From: Cellulosimicrobium cellulans
Lineage (GTDB): Bacteria > Actinomycetota > Actinomycetes > Actinomycetales > Cellulomonadaceae
Direction of reading: 5' to 3'
DNA: 64,000 nt
Assembly (NCBI RefSeq): GCF_016907755.1
Contig: NZ_JAFBCN010000001.1
Location: forward strand, 2,790,001 to 2,854,000
In this document: positions 36,505 to 44,882 of the stretch, piece by piece
How positions within the stretch are numbered: the first letter of the stretch is position 1
Layout: every line of letters starts with the position of its first letter
Translations under genes and position numbers: made by a program
Notes under the pieces: model-generated
Told to the model about the DNA's origin: nothing
The model's database searches: none
Seen by the model: the letters and a program-made list of their open reading frames with translations, nothing else

Positions 36505-38028
36505 GTGACCAGCACCGAGGACCCCACCACGACCCCGCCCACCCCGGGCGCCTCCGCCGCGGCGGCCGCCCGTGGGTGGCTGCCGTGCGACGTCGACGAG
36601 CTGCGCGCGACGTTCCTGTTCGAGCACCTCACCGACGACCAGCTCGCCTGGCTGTGCGCCACCGGCCACGTCGAGCGCCACGACGCGGGCTGGCTGTTCC
36701 ACGAGGGAACGCCTGCCGAGGCGTTCTACGTCCTGCTCGACGGCGGCGTCGCGCTCTACCGGCGCGTCGGCGAGGACGAGGTCGAGGTCTCGCGCACGCA
36801 CCAGGTCGGCGTGTACCTCGGGGCGTGGAACGCCTACCTCGGCGACCGGCTCCCCCAGACCTACCTGCACTCGGCGCGCGCCCTGGAGCCCTCGCGCTTC
36901 TTCGTGCTCGAGGCGCACGACTTCGCCAAGCTCATGACCGAGTGGTTCCCCATGGCGGTGCACCTGTTGGAGGGGGTCTTCTGGGGGACGCGCGACGCGC
37001 AGCAGCTCGTCGGGCAGCGTGAGCGGCTGCTCGCCCTCGGGTCGCTGTCCGCGGGCCTCACGCACGAGCTCAACAACCCGGCCGCCGCCGCGGTGCGCGC
37101 CACCGGGACCCTGCGCGAGCGTGTCGCCGCCATGCGGCACAAGCTCGCGCTCATCGCCGACGGCCCCTACGACCGCGCCACCCTCGCCGAGCTCATCCGG
37201 CTCCAGGAGGAGGCGCTCGAGCGCTACGCGGACACCCGGACCGCGGACGCCGTCGGCGCGCTGGAGACGTCCGACCTCGAGGACCGGCTCACGGACTGGC
37301 TCGACGACCACGGCCTCCCGGAGGGCTGGCGCGTGTCCCCCGCGCTCGTCCAGGCCGGGATCGACGAGCCCTGGCTCGACCGCGTCGCCGAGCGCGTGGA
37401 CGCCGGCGCGCTCACCGGAGCCGTGAGCTGGCTCGCGTACACGATCGAGACCGAGCAGCTCATGGCCGAGATCGAGGACGCCACCGTGCGCATCTCGACC
37501 CTCGTCGGCGCGGCGCGCCAGTACTCCCAGCTCGACCGGGCGCCGTTCCGGCCCGTCGACCTGCACGAGCTGCTCGACTCCACGCTGACGATGCTCGACC
37601 ACTCGCTCGCGGGCGTCGAGGTCGTGCGGCGCTACGACACCACCCTGCCGCCCGTCCCCGTCTACGCCGCCGAGCTCAACCAGGTGTGGACCAACCTCGT
37701 CGAGAACGCCGCCCAGGCGATGGGCGGGTCCGGCACGCTCACGGTCACGACGCGGCGCGTCGACGACCGCGCCGAGGTCGAGATCGCCGACACCGGCCCC
37801 GGCATCCCCGACGCCGTGCGCCCGCGCATCTTCGAGCCCTTCTTCACGACCAAGCCGGTCGGGCAGGGCACCGGGCTCGGCCTCGACATCTCGTGGCGCA
37901 TCGTCGTCAACAAGCACCACGGCGACCTCACGGTGACGTCCGTGCCCGGCGACACGCGGTTCGTCGTGCACCTGCCGCTCGAGCCCGCGCAGACCCCGCC
38001 GCAGCCCGCGCAGACCCCGCAGCCGTGA
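36505..38028 (+). CDS. Cyclic-nucleotide-binding-domain sensor histidine kinase
   Basis: A 507-residue kinase without membrane segments. Residues about 35-150 form a cNMP/CRP-like sensor domain (FLFEHLTDDQLAWLCATGHVERHDAGWLFHEG). The H-box is GSLSAGLTHELNNPAAAAVRA with H187; N-box NQVWTNLVENAAQAMG; G1 VEIADTGPGIPDAV; F-box FEPFFTTKPVGQ; G2 GTGLGLDISWRIV. It follows the REC-flavoprotein by 51 bases with a good GGAGG Shine-Dalgarno, so the two form a cytosolic two-component pair with a redox-enzyme output. The ligand of the sensor domain is unknown. Confidence 0.9.
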   Translation: MTSTEDPTTTPPTPGASAAAAARGWLPCDVDELRATFLFEHLTDDQLAWLCATGHVERHDAGWLFHEGTPAEAFYVLLDGGVALYRRVGEDEVEVSRTHQVGVYLGAWNAYLGDRLPQTYLHSARALEPSRFFVLEAHDFAKLMTEWFPMAVHLLEGVFWGTRDAQQLVGQRERLLALGSLSAGLTHELNNPAAAAVRATGTLRERVAAMRHKLALIADGPYDRATLAELIRLQEEALERYADTRTADAVGALETSDLEDRLTDWLDDHGLPEGWRVSPALVQAGIDEPWLDRVAERVDAGALTGAVSWLAYTIETEQLMAEIEDATVRISTLVGAARQYSQLDRAPFRPVDLHELLDSTLTMLDHSLAGVEVVRRYDTTLPPVPVYAAELNQVWTNLVENAAQAMGGSGTLTVTTRRVDDRAEVEIADTGPGIPDAVRPRIFEPFFTTKPVGQGTGLGLDISWRIVVNKHHGDLTVTSVPGDTRFVVHLPLEPAQTPPQPAQTPQP

Positions 38029-39344
38029 CGGCCGCTGCCCCCGCCGCGGGGACGTCGCCCGTCGGCGAGGAGCGCCACGCGTCGTGGCTCGAGCTCTTCT
38101 TCGACCTCGTCGTCGTCGCGGGCATCGGGATGCTCGCCCACCTGCTGCAGGAGGACCACGACCGCGGCGGGCTCGCCCTCTACGTCGTCGCGTACACCGC
38201 GTTCTGGCTCGTGTGGGCCTGTTTCACCACGTACGGCAACGTCGCGGGCGAGGGCGCCCGTGCGCTGCCCATCCTCGGCGGGATGGCGGCGCTCGCGGTG
38301 ATGATCGCGGCGGTCCCGGGCATCCACGACGAGCACGCGCAGGCGTTCGCGGTCGCGTACGTCGTCGGTCGGCTCGTCGCCGCGCGACCGTGGCGCCGCA
38401 CGACCGTCGTCGTCGACCTGCCCGTGGTGCAGGCGCTGACCGGCGTCGTGCCGTGGATCGTGTCGTGGTGGTTCGACGGGCAGACGCGGTACACGCTCTG
38501 GGCCGTCGGCCTCGCGATCGACCTCCTCCTGCTCCTCACGCTCTCGGGCGAGCGCCTGGTCCAGCGGGCGCAGGAACGCCTGGACGAGGTCCGCGAGCGC
38601 CGGGGGCGCGGACCGGGCGCCCGGCGCGACCGCCGACGGCGTGACGGGCGCGCGCCCGTGGGGCGTGCGGACGAGAGGCGCGCACGTGGCGGACGGCGGG
38701 GGGCGGGAGGCGCGAGGGGCGCCGAGGAGGTCGAGGTGCCGACGACGGTCGACGCGGCCGTGAGCGACGTCCCGCACCTCGGGGAGCGCCTGGGCCTCTT
38801 CGTCATCATCGTGCTCGGCGAAGGCCTCATCCAGGCGATCGACGCCGCGAGCGAGGCGGAGTGGGACCGCACGCTCCTCGTCGCCGGAGCGGGCGCGTTC
38901 ACGCTGCTGGTGGCCCTGTGGGCCCTCACCGTGCGGTCGGGCTACGCGGGCGTCGCGCTGCTGCGTCCCGCCGGGGTGCCGCCGCGCTCGGCGTGGTTCC
39001 TGCACCTGGTGACCACCGGGGCGCTCGCGACGCTCGCGGGCGCGCTCGGCGGCGTCCTGGACCGTCCGGCGCGCGCGCTCGACCCGGGCGAGCTCGCGCT
39101 GCTCGTCGGCGCGTTCGCCGTGCACGGGCTCGTGTCCGCCGGGGTGCACGCCGCGCTGCGCGACGGGCGCACCGCCGCCCTGCTCGCCGTGCCCGTCGTC
39201 GCCGCCGGAGCGGTGGCCTGGCTCGCCGGCGGCACGATCTCGGCCGCGGGGCTGGTGTGGGTGCTGTCGGGAGCGCTGCTGGTCCAGCTCGCCCTGGCCC
39301 GCGGTCCCCGCCCGGCGCCCGCCCCGGCAGGCTCCGACGCCTGA
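38025..39344 (+). CDS. LtrA-like low-temperature-requirement membrane protein
   Basis: A 439-residue integral membrane protein of the LtrA family. The family N-terminal block WLELFFDLVVVAGIGMLAHLL is at about residues 20-40; further helices follow and the second conserved block HLGERLGLFVIIVLGEGLIQAI is at about 248-269. An unusually long Arg/Gly-rich cytoplasmic insert (residues about 190-230) separates the halves. LtrA proteins have no settled biochemical role. The GTG overlaps the kinase stop (GTGA), so it belongs to that operon. Confidence 0.88.
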   Translation: MTAAAPAAGTSPVGEERHASWLELFFDLVVVAGIGMLAHLLQEDHDRGGLALYVVAYTAFWLVWACFTTYGNVAGEGARALPILGGMAALAVMIAAVPGIHDEHAQAFAVAYVVGRLVAARPWRRTTVVVDLPVVQALTGVVPWIVSWWFDGQTRYTLWAVGLAIDLLLLLTLSGERLVQRAQERLDEVRERRGRGPGARRDRRRRDGRAPVGRADERRARGGRRGAGGARGAEEVEVPTTVDAAVSDVPHLGERLGLFVIIVLGEGLIQAIDAASEAEWDRTLLVAGAGAFTLLVALWALTVRSGYAGVALLRPAGVPPRSAWFLHLVTTGALATLAGALGGVLDRPARALDPGELALLVGAFAVHGLVSAGVHAALRDGRTAALLAVPVVAAGAVAWLAGGTISAAGLVWVLSGALLVQLALARGPRPAPAPAGSDA

Positions 39345-39467
39345 CGCCCGCGACCTGCCCGCGCAAAATCGTGGACGTCAGGCGATCGCGGGCATAGCCT
39401 CGTGGCGTCCGGTCGAACCCGCCCGGACGCACGATCATGACGACCGGTGAAGGGGAGGTGGACCCGC
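39345..39467 (+). other. Intergenic region upstream of the leader ORF
   Basis: No gene seen. It contains GCGATCGCGGGCATAGCC, a weak -10-like GCATAGCCT near 39393-39401, and the start of the leader region with the Shine-Dalgarno AGGGGAGG at 39451-39458. Confidence 0.4.
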
Positions 39468-39586
39468 GTGCTGCACCAGTGGTCCACCGACCCGTCCCGA
39501 AGGGCGCTCCTCAGGTAGACGACGTACGTCGTCCACCTGCAGAGCCGTCCTGGGGCACCGTCCTGGGGCGGCTCTCGTCGTCCACC
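39457..39586 (+). promoter_or_regulatory. Attenuator-like leader with competing stems before the HNH gene
   Basis: GGTGGAC at 39457-39463, overlapping the leader's Shine-Dalgarno, is complementary to three copies of GTCCACC (39482-39488, 39531-39537, 39580-39586). A 28-bp near-perfect palindrome lies at 39512-39539 (core GACGACGTACGTCGTC), beginning at the leader stop codon. A second stem AGAGCCG/CGGCTCT (39541-39547 with 39569-39575) encloses a tandem CCGTCCTGGGGC repeat (39545 and 39558). The stems cannot all form together. Confidence 0.6.
39468..39518 (+). CDS. Putative 16-codon leader peptide upstream of the HNH gene
   Basis: GTG 39468 to TAG 39518 encodes MLHQWSTDPSRRALLR. It has a strong GGGGAGG Shine-Dalgarno (39452-39458) nine bases upstream, ends with rare AGG and a rare TAG stop, and is followed directly by two hairpins. 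This layout (ribosome binding site, tiny ORF with rare Arg codons, alternative stems) is typical of translation-dependent attenuators. No protein evidence; inference from architecture. Confidence 0.5.
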   Translation: MLHQWSTDPSRRALLR

Positions 39587-39644
39587 CCAGGTCACGCCCC
39601 ACCTCACGGCCCCCACGGCCACCGACACGACAGGAGGCGCGACG

Positions 39645-40118
39645 ATGAGCGAGGTGGTCATCTACAACCTCGGCGGCAGCCAGGAGATCGGCCGCGTGTC
39701 GTTGCGCCACGCCATCCGCATGCTGCACCGGCGGGTCGCCGAGGTGCTCGAGGCCGTCGAGGGCGAGACGTTCGGCCCGTACCAGCGGCCGCGGTCGGTC
39801 GCGCTCGTGCGGTACGTGCACACCCGGTGGGTGTACGAGCGCCAGGGCCGCGTGCCGTACTCGCGCGCGGCGCTGCTGCGCCGCGACCGGTACCGCTGCG
39901 CCTACTGCGGCGGGACCGCGACGACCATGGACCACGTGGTGCCGCGGTGCCAGGGCGGGACGACGACGTGGCTCAACGCGGTGGCGGCGTGCGAGCCGTG
40001 CAACGCCGCCAAGGGCGGCCGCACGCCCGAGCAGGCCGGCCTGCGGATGCGCAGACGCCCGTTCGAGCCCGCGTTCCGCGACATCTACCCGTCGGCGCCC
40101 GCCCCGCGCAGACGCTGA
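39645..40118 (+). CDS. HNH endonuclease family protein
   Basis: A 157-residue HNH nuclease-fold protein. The N-terminal 85 residues (IYNLGGSQEIGRVSLRHAIRML and VRYVHTRWVYERQGRVPYSRAALLRRDRYRC) are characteristic of a stand-alone actinobacterial group. The metal-binding core is CAYCGGTATTMDHVVPRCQGG with the zinc pair CxxC, the catalytic DHV, and a second pair AACEPCNAAKGGRTP. It is not linked to any restriction methylase or phage gene here, so function (DNA repair, RNA processing or other) is open. Preceded by a good CAGGAGG ribosome site and by the attenuator-like leader. Confidence 0.88.
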   Translation: MSEVVIYNLGGSQEIGRVSLRHAIRMLHRRVAEVLEAVEGETFGPYQRPRSVALVRYVHTRWVYERQGRVPYSRAALLRRDRYRCAYCGGTATTMDHVVPRCQGGTTTWLNAVAACEPCNAAKGGRTPEQAGLRMRRRPFEPAFRDIYPSAPAPRRR

Positions 40119-40125
40119 CGGGTCC

Positions 40126-40187
40126 GCCGACCGGCGCCACGGTCGGCTCCCCAGGCCGCCCGGCCGGTGGCGGTGACACCGGCCGGG
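40126..40187 (+). terminator. Tandem hairpin terminators after the HNH gene
   Basis: Stem 1: GCCGACCG/CGGTCGGC (40126-40133 with 40140-40147). Stem 2: perfect 11-bp CCCGGCCGGTG with complement (40159-40169 and 40177-40187), seven-base loop, followed by CTT. Confidence 0.7.
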
Positions 40188-40326
40188 CTTCCCCGCGGCC
40201 GCACCCTGCCTCCCGGGGCGCGACGCCGTCGACCGTCCGGGACCGGGCGACGCGCCCTCCCTCCCGGTAGAGCCGGTCCGCGTCTCGCACCCATCCCGGG
40301 TCCCGGACCGCGCGAGGGAGACCACG

Positions 40327-41466
40327 ATGGCGAGGTTCCGGATCGGGACGTTCAACGTCGAGAACCTGTTCGAGCGCCCGCGCGCGATGGCGGGCCCCCT
40401 CACGGGCGGCAACGCCGTCCTGGCCGCCCACGCCCGGGTCAACGCGCTCCTCGCCGAGGAGCAGTACGGGCCGGGCGTGCGGGCGGAGATCCTGCAGCAC
40501 CTGGAGACCCTCGGCCTGCTGCGCTCGGACGCCGCAGCGCTCGCGGTCCTGCGCCAGGTGCGCGGCCGGCTCGTGCGCCGCACGGGCTCGCAGGCGGCGG
40601 GCACCGCGCGCACCGAGGTCGTCGCCACCGGGCGCGGCGACTGGGTCGGCTGGGTCGACCTCGTCAAGGACCGGGTCGACGAGCTCGCCATGACGCACAC
40701 CGCCCGCGTCGTCGCCGACGTCGACGCCGACGTCCTGGCCGTCGTCGAGGCCGAGAGCCGGGTCGCGCTCAAGCACTTCACGGACGCGGGCGTCGTCACG
40801 CCGTCCGGGCGTCCCGTCTACCCGCACGTCTTGGTCATCGACGGCAACGACGACCGCGGGATCGACGTCGGGCTGCTCACGACGCGGCCGTATCGGATCG
40901 GGACCGTGCGCTCGCACGTCGACGACCGCGACTCGCGCGGGCGCCTCGTGTTCGGGCGCGACTGCCCGGAGTACGTCGTCGAGCTGCCCGGAGGCGGCAC
41001 GCTCACCGTGCTGGTCAACCACTTCAAGTCCAAGGGCTACGGCACGCAGGCCGAGTCCGACGCGACACGACGCCGGCAGGCGACCCGCACGGCCGCGATC
41101 TACGCAGGCCTACGCGCCCGCGGCGAGGAGAACGTCGTGGTCGTGGGCGACCTCAACGACACCCCGTCGTCCACCCCGCTGCGACCTCTGCTCGAGCGGA
41201 CCGACCTGCGCGACGTCAGCGAGCACCCGGCGTTCCGCGGCGACGGGAGGCCCGGCACGTACGGGAACGGGACCGCGAGCCAGAAGATCGACTACGTGCT
41301 GCTGTCCCCCGCGCTGTTCGACCGCACCGTCGGCGGGTCGGTGTTCCGCATGGGCGTCTGGGGCGGGACGAAGGGGACGCTGTTCCCCCACTACGACACG
41401 ATGACGTCGGCGACGCACGCCGCCTCCGACCACGCCGCCCTCTACGCCGACGTGGACCTCGCCTGA
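40327..41466 (+). CDS. Endonuclease/exonuclease/phosphatase family protein
   Basis: A 379-residue metal-dependent hydrolase of the DNase I/EEP fold. Motifs in order: TFNVENLFERPR (Asn), DVLAVVEAESRVAL (metal Glu), DRGIDVGLLTTRPYRIG, LVNHFKSKGYG (catalytic His), NVVVVGDLNDTPSSTPLRPLL (GDxN) and the C-terminal SDH triad in HAASDHAALYADV. Family members cleave phosphodiesters in DNA, RNA, lipids or inositol phosphates; nothing here fixes the substrate. No signal peptide. ATG 40327 follows GAGGGAGA. The 3' end overlaps the convergent kinase gene by 25 bases. Confidence 0.9.
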   Translation: MARFRIGTFNVENLFERPRAMAGPLTGGNAVLAAHARVNALLAEEQYGPGVRAEILQHLETLGLLRSDAAALAVLRQVRGRLVRRTGSQAAGTARTEVVATGRGDWVGWVDLVKDRVDELAMTHTARVVADVDADVLAVVEAESRVALKHFTDAGVVTPSGRPVYPHVLVIDGNDDRGIDVGLLTTRPYRIGTVRSHVDDRDSRGRLVFGRDCPEYVVELPGGGTLTVLVNHFKSKGYGTQAESDATRRRQATRTAAIYAGLRARGEENVVVVGDLNDTPSSTPLRPLLERTDLRDVSEHPAFRGDGRPGTYGNGTASQKIDYVLLSPALFDRTVGGSVFRMGVWGGTKGTLFPHYDTMTSATHAASDHAALYADVDLA

Positions 41467-42167
41467 CGCACGACGTCGAACCGGATCGCGCCGGACACCA
41501 CGAGGTCGGCGCGCGAGCGGGTCGACTCCACGAGGAGCGCGTTGCGCCCGTCGACCTCGTGCGCCCAGGCGGTCGCGGCCTCGACGGTGCGCCCGTGGCG
41601 CGTGTGCCGCTCGACGAGGCGCCGTTCGCGCTCGGCGGCGCCGGTGCCGCAGAACCACGCCTCGTCGAGCAGGTCGCGCACCCGACCCCAGGGGTCCTCG
41701 GGTACCAGGAGGTAGTTCCCCTCGACCACGACGACCCCGTGCGACGGTTCGACCGCGATCTCCCCGGCCACGGGCTCGTCGACCTCGCGGTGGAACGACG
41801 GCGCGTACACGGTGCGGTCGCGCTCGTCGCGCACCCGGCCCAGCAGGGCGACGAAGCCGTCGCCGTCGAACGTGTCGAGCGCGCCCTTGCGGTCGTGACG
41901 GCCGAGCCGGTCGAGCGTCGCGTTCGCGAGGTGGAACCCGTCCATCGGGAGGTGCACGGCCTCCGGTCCGACCGCCTCCACGAGCCGGGTCGCGAGCGTC
42001 GTCTTGCCGGCGCCGGGGCTGCCCGCGATCCCGACGACGACGCGCCCGCCGCCCGACCGCTCGCGGAGAGCCCGCACGCGCGCCAGGAGCACGGCAGGGT
42101 CCGCGACCTCGGCGGACGGCTGCGCGTCTCCGGGCACGAGGTCCACGGCATCCTTCTCGACGGTCAT
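41442..42167 (-). CDS. P-loop nucleoside/nucleotide kinase family protein
   Basis: A 241-residue P-loop kinase related to uridine kinase, pantothenate kinase and phosphoribulokinase. Walker A is GIAGSPGAGKTTLATRL (residues 46-62), substrate loop HLPMDGFHLANATLDRLGRHDRKGALDTFDGDGF, YAPSFHREVDEPVAGEIAV, and VVVEGNYLLVPEDPW. This pattern is the YfdX/FrcK-like group annotated as nucleoside or sugar kinase-like; substrate unknown. ATG 42167 chosen because a GACACT hexamer lies six bases before it, although the frame extends upstream. Confidence 0.85.
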   Translation of the reverse strand: MTVEKDAVDLVPGDAQPSAEVADPAVLLARVRALRERSGGGRVVVGIAGSPGAGKTTLATRLVEAVGPEAVHLPMDGFHLANATLDRLGRHDRKGALDTFDGDGFVALLGRVRDERDRTVYAPSFHREVDEPVAGEIAVEPSHGVVVVEGNYLLVPEDPWGRVRDLLDEAWFCGTGAAERERRLVERHTRHGRTVEAATAWAHEVDGRNALLVESTRSRADLVVSGAIRFDVVRQARSTSA

Positions 42168-42301
42168 GTACCCAGTGTCCCGTGCCCACGGCTCGCGAGT
42201 CGTGGGTCGTGGTGGTGGGTCGGCGATGCCGGGACCGATGAGTCGGCGGCGCGGGTCGGGTCTCACCCCACGACCCAGGATCTCGAACCCAGGAGGACGG
42301 C

Positions 42302-42880
42302 ATGGCCACGGTGGTCGCGGGAGCAGCGGTGTCGCTGGACGGCTACGTCCAGGACGCCGACGGAAGCATCGAGGCGCTGTACGCGGACTTCGAGGAGCTG
42401 GCGAGCAGCGCGTACCTGCGAGAGCTCCAGGAGCGGACCGGCGCCGTCCTCATGGGCCGGCGCACGTACGACATGGCCCCGGACCCCGACGGCTACGCGG
42501 ACGGCTACGAGTTCCAGGTGCCGATCTTCGTCGTCACCCACACGCCCCCTCCGGTCGCCCCGAAGCGCAACGAGCGGCTGTGGGTCACGTTCGTCACGGA
42601 CGGCGTCGAGTCGGCGGTCCGGCAGGCCCGCGCCGCCGCGGGCGAGCGCGACGTGACCCTCATCGGCGGGGCCGACGTCTTCCACCAGCTCTGGGCCGCC
42701 GGGCTCGTCGACGAGCTTGCGGTCGAGGTCATGCCGGTCCTGCTCGGGGGCGGCGTCCGGCTGTTCCACGGCGAGGCGCCCGCCACGCTGGAGAAGGTGC
42801 GGGTCGACGAGCTCGGCGCGCGGACCGCGCTGCGCTACCGGGTCGTCCGGGCGGCCGGTCCGACGGCCGCGCAGGCGTAG
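42302..42880 (+). CDS. Dihydrofolate reductase / RibD C-terminal family protein
   Basis: A 192-residue protein of the RibD-C/DHFR-like fold: VAGAAVSLDGYVQDADGSIEALY at the start, RTGAVLMGRRTYDMAPDPDGYADGYEFQVPIFVVTHTPP in the middle and DVTLIGGADVFHQLWAAGLVDELAVEVMPVLLGGGVRLF near the end. NADPH-binding GG and the R-T-Y motif are intact. The group is widespread in actinomycetes with unassigned reductase activity. Strong AGGAGG six bases before ATG 42302. Confidence 0.9.
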   Translation: MATVVAGAAVSLDGYVQDADGSIEALYADFEELASSAYLRELQERTGAVLMGRRTYDMAPDPDGYADGYEFQVPIFVVTHTPPPVAPKRNERLWVTFVTDGVESAVRQARAAAGERDVTLIGGADVFHQLWAAGLVDELAVEVMPVLLGGGVRLFHGEAPATLEKVRVDELGARTALRYRVVRAAGPTAAQA

Positions 42881-42881
42881 C

Positions 42882-43667
42882 TCAGGCGCTCGCCGGCGCG
42901 ACCCGGTCCCCCGACCGCTCGGGCGGACGCGCCGCGAGCGCCGCGACCGGGTCGCGCGCGAGGTCGGCGACCGGGAGCCCGGTCTCCCGGCTCAGCGCGC
43001 GCAGCAGGCCGGCGCGCGTCGCGTAGCCCGCGGCGTGGGCCGCGGCGTCGAGCTGCGACCCGCCGCGCAGCCGGGCGACGGCGACGTTGAGGTGGGCGCG
43101 CGTGCGCCAGCGCCCGAACGCGAGCCCGGTCTCCTCGACGAAGAGCCGCTGGACGTGCCGCGCGCTGGCGCGGCGCCGGTCGGCGAGCTCGCCGAGCGTC
43201 GCGACGCCCCGGCGGGCCTCCTCCGCCACGGCCCGCGCGACGGGGTGCACGGGCAGCCGCAGGACGAAGTAGTCGCCCGCGAGCCCCCGCAGCACGTCCT
43301 CGAGCGCGGCGCGGAACGGTGCGACCTGCTCGGGCGTCGCCGGGGCCGCGCACAGGACGGCCGTCAGCACGGAGGTGAGGGCGGGCACGACGCCGAGGCG
43401 CCGGACGCGCGTCGGCGGCTCGACCCCGGGCGAGAGCACCGGGCCGAGCGCCATCGAGTCGCCGGGGAGGCGCATCGCGTGCGGGACGCGCGGGGCGAGC
43501 CAGAGGTTCTCGTGCGTCCGCAGGGTCAGTGCCACGCCGTCGACGACGAGCTCCGCGGTGCCCGCGACGACGTGGACGAGGTGCGGCTCCTCGTGGGCGT
43601 GGGTGTCGTGCCCGAGGAAGCGGACGGAGTGCTCGGGGACGACGGCGCCCAGCGCGGTCGGGGTCAT
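42882..43667 (-). CDS. AraC-family regulator with N-terminal cupin
   Basis: A 261-residue regulator: cupin sensor (HDTHAHEEPHLVHVVAGTAELVVDG, ENLWLAPRVPHAM) at residues about 10-80 and a C-terminal AraC HTH pair (GVATLGELADRRRASARHVQRLFVEETGLAFGRWRTRAHLNVAVARL and DAAAHAAGYATRAGLLRALSRETGLPVADL) at about 155-240. It is divergent from the siderophore-binding lipoprotein gene with an iron box in between, so it may regulate, or be regulated with, iron uptake. GAGAGGAGGGC precedes ATG 43667. Confidence 0.88.
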   Translation of the reverse strand: MTPTALGAVVPEHSVRFLGHDTHAHEEPHLVHVVAGTAELVVDGVALTLRTHENLWLAPRVPHAMRLPGDSMALGPVLSPGVEPPTRVRRLGVVPALTSVLTAVLCAAPATPEQVAPFRAALEDVLRGLAGDYFVLRLPVHPVARAVAEEARRGVATLGELADRRRASARHVQRLFVEETGLAFGRWRTRAHLNVAVARLRGGSQLDAAAHAAGYATRAGLLRALSRETGLPVADLARDPVAALAARPPERSGDRVAPASA

Positions 43668-43759
43668 GCGCCCTCCTCTCCCCCGGGCTCGCGGGCCCAG
43701 GTCGCCGTGTCGTCTTCGGGACAGGTCGTGTCACGTTCGGACGCGGTTCGTCCGCCAGG

Positions 43760-43778
43760 TGTGGTTAGCCTAACCTCG
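43760..43778 (+). promoter_or_regulatory. DtxR/IdeR-type iron box
   Basis: TGTGGTTAGCCTAACCTCG matches 15 of 19 positions of the palindromic iron box TTAGGTTAGCCTAACCTAA, with a perfect 13-bp core GGTTAGCCTAACC. It lies 60 bases before the lipoprotein ATG, between it and the divergent AraC gene. Confidence 0.85.
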
Positions 43779-43838
43779 CGAGGTGCGCCCCGGTACGCCG
43801 TGCGGCCCCCGCGTCCCTGCTGCCGAGTGTGAGGTTCC

Positions 43839-44882
43839 ATGCTGCCGTCACGTCGCCCCGCCCGCCGTCCCCTCGCCGCGCTGAGCGTGCTCGTCGCTGC
43901 CGCGACGCTCGCCCTGGCAGGCTGCTCCGCCGGGACGACACCGTCCGGCTCCGGTGCCGAGCCCTCCGCCGACTCCGGGTCGACCGCGTCCGAGACCACC
44001 GCCGAGCGGGTCGTGACGACCGACCAGGGCGACGTCACCGTCCCGACCGACCCGCGGCGCGTCGTCGTGCTCAACCACGCCCTCGCCGGATACCTGTACG
44101 CGCTCGACGTGCCGGTGCTCGCCACGGTGCCCGAGGTGACCGACGACCCGGACCCCGCGTTCTCCACCTTCTGGGCCGAGGAGGCGGAGGCCGACGGCAC
44201 CGAGCTCATCGAGTGGAGCGCCGACGGCTTCAACCTCGAGGCGATCCTCGCCCTCGAGCCCGACCTCATCGTCGGCGGCGGCTGGGGCTTCCCGCTCAAG
44301 CAGGCGACCGACGTCTACGACGGCCTGAGCCAGATCGCCCCGACCGTGCTCGTCAGCGGCACGTACACGACGTGGCAGGAGCAGTTCGCGTTCCTCGCGC
44401 AGGACGTGTTCGACGACGCCGCGACGTACGACGAGCTCGTCGCCGGGTACGACGAGCGTCTCGCCCAGGTCGGCGGGTCCATCACCGTCCCCGCGGGCGA
44501 GACGGCGTTCCTCGCGCTCACGTCCGAGGGCAAGACGTTCGCGCTCAACGAGGGCGAGGGCCTGCCCGCGATCTTCGAGCGGCTCGGGTTCGCGATCCAG
44601 CCGATCCAGGAGCAGACCGGCGCCGAGCCGTACACGCCCGGGGGCGACATGTTCGAGGTCTCGGCCGAGCAGGTGACCTCCGTGGTCAGCGCGCCGAACG
44701 TTTTCGTGATCGGGTTCAACGGCGCGGAGATCGACGTCGACGCCCTCGCCGCCGACCCGGTGTACGCGGGTCTGCCGTCGTTCGCGGCCGGCACGGCGCA
44801 CGAGCTGCCCACGTGGACGATCCGCGGGGACTACCACGAGGCCATGGCCCTGCTCGATGTCGTCGAGGAGCAGTTCTCCTGA
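43839..44882 (+). CDS. Ferric-siderophore-binding lipoprotein of an ABC importer
   Basis: A 347-residue class III (FhuD/FecB-type) periplasmic-binding protein. The lipoprotein signal ends at LALAGC with lipidated C29, followed by a Ser/Thr/Ala-rich linker. Family blocks: DPRRVVVLNHALAGYLYALDVPVLATV, NLEAILALEPDLIVGGGWG, SQIAPTVLVSG, and the C-terminal AADPVYAGLPSFAAGTAHELP. It should capture a ferric siderophore at the cell surface. No permease or ATPase genes follow, so its FecCD-type partners must be elsewhere. Iron-boxed promoter; coupled to the next gene by a TGATG overlap. Confidence 0.93.
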   Translation: MLPSRRPARRPLAALSVLVAAATLALAGCSAGTTPSGSGAEPSADSGSTASETTAERVVTTDQGDVTVPTDPRRVVVLNHALAGYLYALDVPVLATVPEVTDDPDPAFSTFWAEEAEADGTELIEWSADGFNLEAILALEPDLIVGGGWGFPLKQATDVYDGLSQIAPTVLVSGTYTTWQEQFAFLAQDVFDDAATYDELVAGYDERLAQVGGSITVPAGETAFLALTSEGKTFALNEGEGLPAIFERLGFAIQPIQEQTGAEPYTPGGDMFEVSAEQVTSVVSAPNVFVIGFNGAEIDVDALAADPVYAGLPSFAAGTAHELPTWTIRGDYHEAMALLDVVEEQFS

